A stretch of DNA of 64,000 bases from Paludibacter propionicigenes WB4 (lineage in GTDB: Bacteria > Bacteroidota > Bacteroidia > Bacteroidales > Paludibacteraceae): the NCBI RefSeq assembly GCF_000183135.1, contig NC_014734.1:2170001-2234000 (forward strand), written 5' to 3'. Under the pieces are notes generated by a model that did not search any database, was not told the origin of the DNA, and saw nothing but the letters and a program-made list of their open reading frames with translations. Below, piece by piece: positions 18,024 to 26,324 of this stretch (positions within the stretch are counted from its first letter, which is position 1; each line of letters opens with the position of its first letter). Made by a program: the position numbers and the translations under genes.

Positions 18024-19433
18024 TTACGGCTTATATTGAATCATATCCGTTCTGAACGGAATTAATGGTAAGCCATTGGTATCGAATAAATCGGGCGTAG
18101 CGTCGTTTGTAAAGCAATAGCGAACTGACACGGGCACTTTCACTTCTTTGCTTGAAACAGTGATAGAACCATCTTTTTCTATTTTAGCTACAGCCGGAAA
18201 AAACTGGTTGTCGGCTCCTGCCAGTTGAAAATTAGCCGGAGTTTTGGCTTTACAAATCAACTTTCCGCTAGTTGTAAACCGAATATTGATTTTATCTTTT
18301 TTAATGCTGAAATTTTTATAACGAGGATGGTATGGATTTACATCCTGAAAACCATAGTGTTCTTTCAATGCCAGGTTTACCAGTCGCATTCCCACTTCTT
18401 TCTTTATTCTGGGGTGAATATCTTTGATGTTGTCTACTAAATCACCTACTGTTATCATCCCCGTTTTAGGCAAATGAAGTACTGCCTCCTGTTGTTCGCG
18501 CAGGTAAGCCGCACTGTTTTTCCCGTAGCCGCTCCATGGCGCAATTTGTACGAAATAGAATGGGAAGTCGTTATTGAATGCCTTTCTCCAACCGGTTATA
18601 AGCCCTTCAAACAGTTTGCTATAGTTTTGCGGTTCGCCGGTATTGCCTTCTCCCTGATACCAAATAGCTCCTGCAATTTTATAGTTCACCAGCGGTTGCA
18701 ACATCGAATTGTAGATGACAGCTGGTGCGACCGGTGCCCAATTAACCGCTTTGGTATCTTCGGCCAGTGTTTTTAGTTCCGCATTTTCCGCAAAAACTTC
18801 GTTTGGAATCCACGACTGTACATTTGTCCCACCCCAATACGACGCGATGAGTCCCACGGGAGCTTTCGTTTTTTCATTGATTGTTTTGCCAAAGAAATAG
18901 CCGGCAACGCTCATGGATGGAGTAGTTTCGGGCGAACTGATTTTCCATTCACCATCCGAGTTATCTTTGGGGTAAATGCTGTAAGTATGCGAAAGTTGAA
19001 AGAAGCGCAACTGATTATTGGCCGATTTAGCCACTGCATCACCAACATCGATGGGCTTTGATTCCCAGTTAAAAGCATATTCCATGTTCGATTGACCGGA
19101 ACATAACCAAACTTCTCCAATTAAAATATCTTCAATAACCACTTTTTGTGAGCTACTGATAAATGTAATGGTGTAAGGACCGCCTGCTTTCGGCGTTTTT
19201 ACAATAGCATCCCATGTCCAGTCTTTACGGGGTTCCGCTTTCACGGTATCCGTTGGATTCCAACTACAACTTATCTTTACGGTGCTGCCACTTTGAGCCC
19301 AGCCCCACAATTTCACATCTGTAGATTGTTGTAATACAGCATGATTACTAATAATAGACGGTAAGCGAAAAGCCCATTGCGCTGAAGTATTTAAAGCAAG
19401 GCATAAAAGAATTGGTACAAGTAATTTTTTCAT
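18024..19433 (-). CDS. Sialate-O-acetylesterase-type carbohydrate esterase (SASA/SGNH)
   Basis: A 469-residue secreted esterase starting at ATG 19433 (MKKLLVPILLCLALNTSAQ, a clear signal peptide); the frame reaches back to 19550 but that part is not signal-like. SGNH features: block I GEVWLCSGQSNMEY with candidate nucleophile Ser115, block III WYQGEGNTGEPQNY, and the Asp-His pair in VGDLVDNIKDIHPRIKKE. The N terminus carries the usual jelly-roll (LPSIISNHAVLQQ). Family members remove O-acetyl groups from sugars. Next to mannanases, the likely substrate is acetylated glucomannan, not sialic acid. It is the first gene of the minus-strand mannan operon and sits directly downstream of a promoter and the shared 27-bp element. 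Confidence 0.85.
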   Translation of the reverse strand: MKKLLVPILLCLALNTSAQWAFRLPSIISNHAVLQQSTDVKLWGWAQSGSTVKISCSWNPTDTVKAEPRKDWTWDAIVKTPKAGGPYTITFISSSQKVVIEDILIGEVWLCSGQSNMEYAFNWESKPIDVGDAVAKSANNQLRFFQLSHTYSIYPKDNSDGEWKISSPETTPSMSVAGYFFGKTINEKTKAPVGLIASYWGGTNVQSWIPNEVFAENAELKTLAEDTKAVNWAPVAPAVIYNSMLQPLVNYKIAGAIWYQGEGNTGEPQNYSKLFEGLITGWRKAFNNDFPFYFVQIAPWSGYGKNSAAYLREQQEAVLHLPKTGMITVGDLVDNIKDIHPRIKKEVGMRLVNLALKEHYGFQDVNPYHPRYKNFSIKKDKINIRFTTSGKLICKAKTPANFQLAGADNQFFPAVAKIEKDGSITVSSKEVKVPVSVRYCFTNDATPDLFDTNGLPLIPFRTDMIQYKP

Positions 19434-19517
19434 TGTATTGAATTTAAATAATAATGCAAACGAGTATCCATTAAACATTTCCATGAGGTCAACCCGAAAC
19501 AAATTATTCTCGACACG

Positions 19518-19525
19518 CAAAAATA
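19518..19525 (-). promoter_or_regulatory. -7 promoter box of the mannan operon
   Basis: On the minus strand this reads TATTTTTG, matching the Bacteroidota -7 consensus TAnnTTTG. It is 85 nt upstream of the esterase start. The -33 region is a weak TTTT at about the right distance, as is common for activator-dependent promoters. Confidence 0.6.
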
Positions 19526-19555
19526 AAGCATTCGTACTAAGTAAAACCATATTTA

Positions 19556-19582
19556 TTTAGCCATACATGATACTATTTCTAC
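19556..19582 (-). promoter_or_regulatory. 27-bp element shared with the SusC operon promoter (candidate activator site)
   Basis: On the plus strand it reads TTTAGCC, then TA, ATGATACT and TTTCTAC with single variable bases between. It matches 24 of 27 positions at 31317-31343. In both cases the element begins 31 nt upstream of the end of a TAnnTTTG box on the minus strand, about -38 to -65 from the start of transcription. The identical spacing argues for a protein-binding site. Confidence 0.7.
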
Positions 19583-20141
19583 TCTTTGATTATTATTTAC
19601 ACTTAAACAGTTAATTCGAATTGGTGAATATTTCAACCGAGAATAATCAAACAATTGAAGAAATCAAAAGCCTTAATGTGTTCAAAAAAGGAATAATTAG
19701 CTAAAAACAATTACAAATCAGTTTTCGACAGTGATTATCCCTATTCAGAAGCATCACAAGTAGCTGATTTTTTGACACTAATATTCAATAGTACAATTTA
19801 GAAGAATAAGACTTAAAATTGGAGTAATAATTACATCAAGAATAAAAAATCTAATCTTACTGCAGTTTAGAAGTGAAAAAACATTCCCTTTTTCATTTTC
19901 AACGATATTGATTAAAGAGAAAAACATGCCATTGATCAAGAACCTATATTCAAAGGGATTTATCTTTATTTTATTCCATTTTTTTAATGTATATGATAGA
20001 AAAACAACATTTTTAGGAATTTAAAATTGACGTTGTAAGGCAATAAAAAAATGTTATGCGAAAAAATAAACAATGTAGCACTACAGCGAGTTTTAGCACC
20101 TAATACTTTTGTATCAGCCTATCAAACAGTTAATTGCATAT
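19583..20141. other. Gene-free AT-rich intergenic region
   Basis: About 560 nt between the mannan operon promoter and the end of the RidA-like operon. I see no open frame of useful length and no tRNA. There is a plus-strand TACTTTTG at 20104-20111 that resembles a -7 box but leads to no gene. A small unannotated RNA cannot be excluded. Confidence 0.5.
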
Positions 20142-20178
20142 GAAAAAGCTCCTTTATCATATTACAGATTAAGGAGCT
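20142..20178 (-). terminator. Terminator of the SusC-to-RidA operon
   Basis: Inverted repeat AGCTCCTT (20147-20154) with AAGGAGCT (20171-20178) and a 16-nt loop. On the minus strand the stem is followed by GCTTTTTCATATG, a T-tract. It lies 28 nt after the stop codon of the last operon gene. Confidence 0.7.
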
Positions 20179-20205
20179 AAAAATTATATGTTAATGTCAT
20201 TGTGC

Positions 20206-21321
20206 TTAAAGACTACTAAATTTATCATTTTTATCTTTCCTCAAAGCGATACATTCCATTTCAATAAGCCAAGTTGGACGGCAAACAGGTGCAAGCACAA
20301 ATTGTTTTGGAATCCTTAAATATCGATCGTCAAGAATAGGCTTGACAACAGAATAATCAGCAGCGTCTCGCAGATATATAATAATCTGTGCTAAATCTTC
20401 CCTGTTAGAACCTCCCTCTTCCAGAAGCTTCTCTACATTTTCGCACATCCTGCGAGCCTGAGATACCACATCCCCTTTATATAGTACCTCTCCTTTACTA
20501 TCAATACTAGCTGTACCGCTAATATAAAGTTGTCGTCTATCTCCATACAATACACAAACTCCTCTTTCAAATGTCACACCATATACAGCCGTAGGACTCA
20601 TATGGCTCAATGCATAAAGATATTTCATTTGACCTGATTGTAATCCTTTAACTGCATATGCATCTAACAATACATAAACATTAGGGTTTGCATGACGACC
20701 TTCAATTCCTGTGCTTGCAATATAATGAGTCTGCTCCGTAAGTCCTTGTTCTACAAAGTTCTCGCGACGAGCTTTCACTAATCCGGCATAATTTACATCT
20801 ACATTTTGAACAAAGAACCAAGTACGTATGCAATCTCTTTCCAATAAACACCCATATTGTTGTAACTCCAACTCGTATTTTTGTAAAAGCAGATGAGTCT
20901 GCTCTTCTGAATTTCCAGAAGCAATTCCTAAACCAGCCATCCAATAGTGTTCATATACAGGATTAGTATCCTTTATTAAATAACACCACAATGCAATCTT
21001 ACTACCATCCAAAGGAGACTGTTGAAGAATGGAAGTTGGGCATGCAGGAAACAATTTCAGCTCTTCCTGTAGTTGTTCAGCTTGATTAGCTGCGTCGCTA
21101 AGAAAATAACGTTTCAGGACCGGTTTCGCACCATTCATTGATTCATCTTCCAGAAACTCTCTATAAGCCCGATGCAAATTTTGTAACTGAGTTTCATAAT
21201 TTAAATCTCTTCCTTTTACATGAAGCATGAGATGGTACTCCATTGCATGCCCGGTCTCTCCAAAAAAAGAAAGCTCTACATTTACATTATGAGTGGAAAA
21301 TGTATAAGACCTATATTTCAT
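20206..21321 (-). CDS. RidA/YjgF-fold protein (tandem Rid domains, chorismatase-like)
   Basis: A 371-residue soluble protein with no signal peptide. The C-terminal part is a RidA/YjgF-like domain: LYISGTASIDSKGEVLYKGDVVSQARRMCENVEKLLEEGG, AQIIIYLRDAADYSVVKPILDDR, and the end PVCRPTWLIEMECIA, which corresponds to the substrate-binding Arg and Glu segment of the family. The central part (SGNSEEQTHLLLQKYELELQQYG) looks like a second, diverged copy, as in FkbO/Hyg5-type chorismatases. Family functions range from enamine/imine deamination to chorismate hydrolysis; the substrate is not identifiable. Its start codon directly abuts the stop of the PD40 gene, so the two are probably translationally coupled. 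Its place in a SusCD operon is unusual. Confidence 0.65.
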   Translation of the reverse strand: MKYRSYTFSTHNVNVELSFFGETGHAMEYHLMLHVKGRDLNYETQLQNLHRAYREFLEDESMNGAKPVLKRYFLSDAANQAEQLQEELKLFPACPTSILQQSPLDGSKIALWCYLIKDTNPVYEHYWMAGLGIASGNSEEQTHLLLQKYELELQQYGCLLERDCIRTWFFVQNVDVNYAGLVKARRENFVEQGLTEQTHYIASTGIEGRHANPNVYVLLDAYAVKGLQSGQMKYLYALSHMSPTAVYGVTFERGVCVLYGDRRQLYISGTASIDSKGEVLYKGDVVSQARRMCENVEKLLEEGGSNREDLAQIIIYLRDAADYSVVKPILDDRYLRIPKQFVLAPVCRPTWLIEMECIALRKDKNDKFSSL

Positions 21322-22791
21322 TTATTTTCTAACTTTTACTTGTATACGTTCTGCAGATGTGAGTACACTTTCCATTTCTCTTCTATTCCATTTTACAGGT
21401 GAAGACACAAAATCAGGTACATTATATGAATAGACAGACTCATCATAATAACAGAAAGGTTTTTTCTGTGGCAAAAGGAAAGGTTTACTTATAACTCCTT
21501 TATCATCTATGGAAGCTATATACAAACGCGTATACAATCCTCCACCACGGCGGCTACTAAACACAAACCAATGCGAATTACTACTCCAATTATGATAACT
21601 CTCCGTATCATCACTATTCACTTCATCCAGTCTCCTTATACTTTTATCAGCTAGATTAAGTAACCATAAATCAGCTTCTTTATGCCAAATTGAAAAGTTT
21701 CCGTAATCAGACAGGGTGAACATTATATATTTACCATCATAAGATGGACGAGGAAATGATACACTTTTATTCAGCACCTTTGCAGACACAAGTGTATCTA
21801 CATGACTACCAAAAGTTCCTTTTTTAGGATCAAAACCAATGCTGCATAAACTATATTTCACATCTTTGTAATCCTTTGGAATATTCTTCTGCGAAGCAGA
21901 ACAAAAATACAATGTACGCCCATCAGCAGAAAAAGCAGGAAAAGTCTCAAACGAAGGGGTTTTTAAAAGATTAGTTGTCAACACCTGATTCGTTTCCGGT
22001 TGATATACAATTACATCCGACTCTAAATCTACCACCTCAATGCGCTCCTCTTTTGCCTCATGAAATACCTGACGGGTTTTATTAACCGAATAAGCTATAT
22101 ATTTTCCCGATGGATGCCAATATGGATAAACAAAGGACCCTATAGTTTCATCTGCTTTGGTATTTAGAAACACAGATTTACCATTGATATTCAGATAAGT
22201 AGCTCCATTTTTTCCACGTACATGCATACTTGAATAATTTGGGTTTGTTTTATTAAAACTATGGCAATTAACACAAGAGCCAATAACAAGAGTATTCTCA
22301 TACAATGGTGTCTGGTTATAAGATGATAACTCGCGTTGATAAATACCCATTTTACTATAAATCTCATATCCTGGAGCAATTAATCGATAGACTAATCCAT
22401 AATCAATAGGATATTTACTTATATAAATTGGGAACGGTTTATATTGTCTCCATTTCCCTGTCTGCTCCAAACAAACCGTTACTAAAAGACTGTCACCGAT
22501 ATTGCTTTCCAACAAACTTTTCCACTCTGAAGAAGAAAAAGATACGTCATCACCGCTAAAGTGTATTTCGTTCCCGTTTTTACCTTTGACAACTACATCT
22601 ATCCTATCAAAAACCTCTTCAGGCAGTGTGAAATTCAGAGGTGCGATAGTAGCCGGTATTGTTACACCTACATAATCAGGATAAATAAGAGGGTATTTAT
22701 CTATTTGAGAAGGTGATTTCACTTGATTATTGCAAGAAATACCAGCCATTATAATCAATAGAAGGCAGATTATACGTTTTATTCTTTTCAT
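21322..22791 (-). CDS. PD40/TolB-like beta-propeller lipoprotein with a CxxCH haem-binding motif
   Basis: A 489-residue probable lipoprotein: signal peptide ending MAGISC (Cys20). A single cytochrome-c-type motif CVNCH sits at residues 173-177, preceded by LYENTLVIGS. After it come WD40-like (PD40) repeats: YPYWHPSGKYIAYSVN, TFPAFSADGRTLYFCSAS, SFPRPSYDGKYIMFTLSD and YHNWSSNSHWFVFSSRRGGG. The last includes a DTESYHNWSSNSHW pattern typical of TolB-like propellers. The protein should be exported and may carry covalent haem, or use the Cys pair otherwise. It overlaps the upstream DUF6057 gene by 4 nt, a sign of coupled expression. No function is established; a sensor, scaffold or redox role is conjecture. 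Confidence 0.72.
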   Translation of the reverse strand: MKRIKRIICLLLIIMAGISCNNQVKSPSQIDKYPLIYPDYVGVTIPATIAPLNFTLPEEVFDRIDVVVKGKNGNEIHFSGDDVSFSSSEWKSLLESNIGDSLLVTVCLEQTGKWRQYKPFPIYISKYPIDYGLVYRLIAPGYEIYSKMGIYQRELSSYNQTPLYENTLVIGSCVNCHSFNKTNPNYSSMHVRGKNGATYLNINGKSVFLNTKADETIGSFVYPYWHPSGKYIAYSVNKTRQVFHEAKEERIEVVDLESDVIVYQPETNQVLTTNLLKTPSFETFPAFSADGRTLYFCSASQKNIPKDYKDVKYSLCSIGFDPKKGTFGSHVDTLVSAKVLNKSVSFPRPSYDGKYIMFTLSDYGNFSIWHKEADLWLLNLADKSIRRLDEVNSDDTESYHNWSSNSHWFVFSSRRGGGLYTRLYIASIDDKGVISKPFLLPQKKPFCYYDESVYSYNVPDFVSSPVKWNRREMESVLTSAERIQVKVRK

Positions 22792-24578
22792 GATTTTTTA
22801 GCTCCAAAATGTAAGTAATACCAATATGTATCTCCGAATCGTTCTTTTAATATTGGGCCTGCGTTTTTTTCCTGCAAATATATCGGAGCATATTCCAGTA
22901 AACGTTCTGTTATCTGAGGATCAATAGGCCATGGGGCTTTTTCCTTTAATGGGTGATGTTTCAAACTCCAAATAAATAATAATTCCTCTTGATAGCTTTT
23001 AGGTATATGGCTATAACCTATATCCTTACCTAATGGGTAATAATTGATGAATTTTTGCATGTCTTTACTAAGCAAAGTACAAGCCATCAAATACTCATAA
23101 GCCATACGATTACTTTTATTATTCTGAAATAGAATTCCTAACATAACGTCAAGTTCATCTTCACTAAAAAGGGAATCGGCTTTATAACGTAATTGTCTTA
23201 ATCTTCCCCACTCAGGATGCGTATTTATTCGTTTTTCATCATTTAGATAAGTCAATGTTTCTGTTGCCCAATTACGATAAAAGAGTGTATGCTGCAATAC
23301 TCTCAAATATTTAGCAGCAACTTTATATTGTCCATTAATTAAATTTGTTTCAGCTAAACGTTTAAAACAACTTGCACTCTTTTGATAATCCGGAATCGAT
23401 TCCATTGCTTCAAACACTAAACGCTGAGCTGTATTTATCATTCCCAACTGATAATAGATCTCACTTGTTGGAAGAGGAGAAGTAAAATCCGGTTCAAAAT
23501 GAGGAATTAAGCCCTGTACTCCATTTTGATAATAACTGAACATGTTATCACCAAGTACTCCAGTCTTGGCTAAAGCAAGATTCAAGCAAGAAACCGACAT
23601 TGGTGCAGTTGGAGTTTTTTTTGCCGCCATTACGATGACTTTGTCCCATTCTTGCATTTTCACATAATGAGCATATCCCATTAGCTCCTCTTTATTCCAA
23701 TTAGCTGCGTTGCCAATCAAGTAGCCTCCACTTATTATTAGCAATGCAATTTGTAATGCCATTACTATAATGTACTTCTTTGCTGAAATTATCTTTGGTA
23801 AGAAACGAGGCAAAACTGACACGACAAATACTAACGACCAAACAATTAGTTGTCCGTAAGGAGAAATCTTTGGAAAGCGATAAAAGCCAATCCCGAACCA
23901 CAAGTTTTCTAACGGATATTGATAGAAATATTTAGATAGTAAAGGAGAAAATATGATCAATAGTACTGAACCAATAGACATTACGAACCAACGAAAATCT
24001 ATTTTCACTCTCCAATAGTTAATTTCAAACAGTACCATAAATACAGCAAAAAACCAGAAGCAACCGCTACAAGAAATATACAGTATTGGAGTAAGGACAA
24101 TAGTAGATATCACTCGAAATGTACGGGAATGAATGGTCGTGCAAACAATAACTGCTGCCAATACTATTATTAATAAAATTAATCCGGAAAGCATATAATT
24201 TTCGTCACACAGCAAAATCCAATAAGCAATAGAAGGCAAAAATGTTATTGGATAGAACGCGTTATTGCAACCCAACTTCTTTGTAAGCCAGGCAACTTCT
24301 CTTTGCAACAAAACCAACAGCACAGCTATAATGAGTGAGCCGGCCCAAGAATAATAAAAAAATTGGACGAAGAAACGTCCTAAATATAGAGCCATTCCAC
24401 CCGGCTCAGATACTGTTTCAAAAAAATAGCTCGGAGTAAACAGAAACATCTGAAATAATTCATGATATTGAACATGAAAAGGATAGTAGAAATTAAAGAA
24501 AATAAAAGCACACACTCCCAATAAGATTGATAGTAGTGTATTTGTTTTTATTATGTGAGTGTTTAATATTTCTTTCAT
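22788..24578 (-). CDS. Polytopic membrane protein, DUF6057-like, with C-terminal helical repeats
   Basis: A 596-residue protein. The first ~300 residues contain about ten hydrophobic segments, beginning TLLSILLGVCAFIFFNFYYP and including a run of paired helices around ISTIVLTPILYISCSGCFWFF. The remaining ~290 residues are soluble and look like TPR-type helical repeats (TNLINGQYKVAAKYLRVLQ, YEYLMACTLLSKDMQKFINYYP). This build matches what I know as DUF6057, a Bacteroidales family of unknown function. It is encoded between the DUF4369 lipoprotein and the PD40/CxxCH lipoprotein and overlaps the latter by 4 nt. The soluble half could bind a partner protein encoded in the same operon. No reaction can be proposed from the sequence. 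Confidence 0.7.
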   Translation of the reverse strand: MKEILNTHIIKTNTLLSILLGVCAFIFFNFYYPFHVQYHELFQMFLFTPSYFFETVSEPGGMALYLGRFFVQFFYYSWAGSLIIAVLLVLLQREVAWLTKKLGCNNAFYPITFLPSIAYWILLCDENYMLSGLILLIIVLAAVIVCTTIHSRTFRVISTIVLTPILYISCSGCFWFFAVFMVLFEINYWRVKIDFRWFVMSIGSVLLIIFSPLLSKYFYQYPLENLWFGIGFYRFPKISPYGQLIVWSLVFVVSVLPRFLPKIISAKKYIIVMALQIALLIISGGYLIGNAANWNKEELMGYAHYVKMQEWDKVIVMAAKKTPTAPMSVSCLNLALAKTGVLGDNMFSYYQNGVQGLIPHFEPDFTSPLPTSEIYYQLGMINTAQRLVFEAMESIPDYQKSASCFKRLAETNLINGQYKVAAKYLRVLQHTLFYRNWATETLTYLNDEKRINTHPEWGRLRQLRYKADSLFSEDELDVMLGILFQNNKSNRMAYEYLMACTLLSKDMQKFINYYPLGKDIGYSHIPKSYQEELLFIWSLKHHPLKEKAPWPIDPQITERLLEYAPIYLQEKNAGPILKERFGDTYWYYLHFGAKKS

Positions 24579-24727
24579 CGTATTATATTTAAGATTCCTA
24601 GTTTAACAATGTGCGTAATGAGGCTAAACCTAAGGTTTTGGAAATAAATAAAATAAGGTTAATCGTTCTAGCAAGATGATTTAATTCTGGATATTGTTAT
24701 CCCGAATTTCGGAAACAGTTGTTGTTC

Positions 24728-25303
24728 TTATTTGTTGGAGTTACCTGTTAACTTCCGGACAAACGTTCCAACTGTATTATCGCCTTGTTCTTTGAGGAAG
24801 CGCTCGTTAAATAACTTCTCGCGTTTAATGATAGCATCCTTTTGAGATAGCCAACGAAGCGAGTCTTTTCCGCTCACCGAGCGTAATCCTGCTGTAACAA
24901 AGCTATAAGCAGACATCGATTTTTCTCGTTCTTCTTTCCACAATTGCAGTGCATCATTTTGTGGTGTACCATGAGCAGAACTGACAGAATCAAGAATAGC
25001 CTTAGTAGTGCCGGGCTCTGTAACAATCAACAATTCTTGTAATTTTAAGCGTAAAAGTGCTCGTGACCGAATAATAGACATCCGTTCAATATTACCTTCG
25101 AAAGTAAAGGAAGCATTTGCAATTTTTACAGAATCAACAGTGTGGGAATTTGCTCCTTCAATGGGGACTAAATAAATCCATTCTCCATCGTACTTTGTTG
25201 ATGGCACTGAACCCGTAATTTTGAAATCTTTTTTGGGAGAGTTACAACTTATACAACAAGTTATAAGCAGCAATACGTATAGTGTTTTATTTTGCATTAT
25301 CAT
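24728..25303 (-). CDS. DUF4369-like lipoprotein
   Basis: A 191-residue lipoprotein: signal peptide with lipobox ITCCISC, then the DUF4369 pattern FKITGSVPSTKYDGEWIYLVP, TVDSVKIANASFTFEG and a charged helical tail (LWKEEREKSM, KREKLFNERFLKE). DUF4369 domains often precede thioredoxin-like domains in Bacteroidales, but here no thioredoxin domain follows, so this is a stand-alone form. It is separated from the upstream lipoprotein gene by about 160 nt containing a strong hairpin, and from DUF6057 by about 150 nt. From memory, small lipoproteins in similar positions of the Bacteroides SusCD system BT2261-BT2264 associate with the SusCD complex; whether that applies here is untested. Confidence 0.72.
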   Translation of the reverse strand: MIMQNKTLYVLLLITCCISCNSPKKDFKITGSVPSTKYDGEWIYLVPIEGANSHTVDSVKIANASFTFEGNIERMSIIRSRALLRLKLQELLIVTEPGTTKAILDSVSSAHGTPQNDALQLWKEEREKSMSAYSFVTAGLRSVSGKDSLRWLSQKDAIIKREKLFNERFLKEQGDNTVGTFVRKLTGNSNK

Positions 25304-25389
25304 TGTAGGTTAATCGTATTACAAATATAGCAAATAGTTTTAGATGTTGTTCCTTATCTCAATATCCCAATACTATATATTTAACAAGA

Positions 25390-25426
25390 ATATAGGGCGA
25401 AATTTAGTTTAAATTTCGCCCTATAT
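25390..25426. terminator. Perfect intra-operon hairpin between two lipoprotein genes
   Basis: A perfect inverted repeat of about 16 bp: arms ATATAGGGCGAAATTT (25390-25405) and its complement (25411-25426), with a 5-nt loop. On the minus strand the stem is followed by TCTTGTTAAAT, only a poor T-tract. It may be a partial terminator or an RNA-stabilising stem that sets a high ratio of SusCD to downstream products. Confidence 0.65.
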
Positions 25427-25462
25427 ATAAATTATAATTTACTGATTTTGATCTACAATAAA

Positions 25463-26296
25463 TTATTTAGCTTTAAAACACCAGAACCAACAAGTACCCC
25501 AAGCTCCTGCACCAGCTTCAGGACAAGCTAAATACAAATGATCTGCATCTAACTTAAGAATATCATACTCATTGATCACTTTATTTCCAGCATTCGGCTG
25601 AATACCCAAAAGTACATTTACACTTTTAGTATATAATTTACCAATACCCCATACATTATCTCCTGCGGGAGTTTTTTTGGACATGTCGAAAGTAAATGAT
25701 CCAACAGTTCCATCACTCTTAGTTATTTTTGCACCTTTAAGAGAAAACACCATAGATCCGTTTTTTCCATCACCAGGAAAGCCTTTTTCTATAGCCTGTG
25801 TTTCAATTGCATCTACATTGTTAGTCCACCATCCTGGAGTTGTGTTACCCAGGTAACCACCATTACCCCAAGGTGTTCCCATTACATCATCCCAAACCCA
25901 TGTTTTGGTCCCTTTATCGCCACAAAATACAGCCCATTCAGGTTCTACATCAAACAATTTATCTACATGTACAATTAATGTTTTCTTTATGATAGTTCCA
26001 TCTGCGTTCATACCGTTATACACGATTTCATTATCACCAGCCATCATTACTTTAACAGTAGCTTTGGTCTTGGTTACTACCCCAAAACCATAATCCCAGG
26101 AAGTTAAGCAGGCATTCCCTTCGCTATTCAACTCGATGTAATTCGACTTTACACCTTCTTTAATTACCGGAGTAGCCGAAATCTTCAACTGATCAGCAGT
26201 AATGCCTCCAGTCATTGTATCGCGGTCTTCAATAGGGTCACAAGCAATTAACATTGCAGTTCCCACAAGCATTGAAAATATAATTGACTTTTTCAT
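25463..26296 (-). CDS. Surface lipoprotein of a SusCD operon (probable glycan- or ligand-binding protein)
   Basis: A 277-residue lipoprotein (signal peptide MKKSIIFSMLVGTAMLIAC, Cys19). The mature N-terminal part looks like an Ig/PKD-type domain (LKISATPVIKEGVKSNYIELNSEG, KTKATVKVMMAGDNEIVYNG, TLIVHVDKLF). The C-terminal part is rich in Trp and Gly (WVWDDVMGTPWGNGGYLG, WGIGKLYTKSVN, GAWGTCWFWCF), as in sugar-binding surface proteins. It follows susD directly on the minus strand, the usual place for a surface glycan-binding protein. Its ligand is unknown. From memory it resembles the extra lipoproteins of the Bacteroides BT2261-BT2264 complex, which would favour a non-glycan ligand; I cannot test this here. 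Confidence 0.68.
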   Translation of the reverse strand: MKKSIIFSMLVGTAMLIACDPIEDRDTMTGGITADQLKISATPVIKEGVKSNYIELNSEGNACLTSWDYGFGVVTKTKATVKVMMAGDNEIVYNGMNADGTIIKKTLIVHVDKLFDVEPEWAVFCGDKGTKTWVWDDVMGTPWGNGGYLGNTTPGWWTNNVDAIETQAIEKGFPGDGKNGSMVFSLKGAKITKSDGTVGSFTFDMSKKTPAGDNVWGIGKLYTKSVNVLLGIQPNAGNKVINEYDILKLDADHLYLACPEAGAGAWGTCWFWCFKAK

Positions 26297-26324
26297 TCTT
26301 CTTACTATTTAATAATTTATATTA

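Noticed and set aside
20104-20111. Plus-strand promoter TACTTTTG for an unannotated gene
   Set aside because: No -33 element at the right distance and no gene follows on the plus strand; such boxes are frequent in AT-rich DNA.
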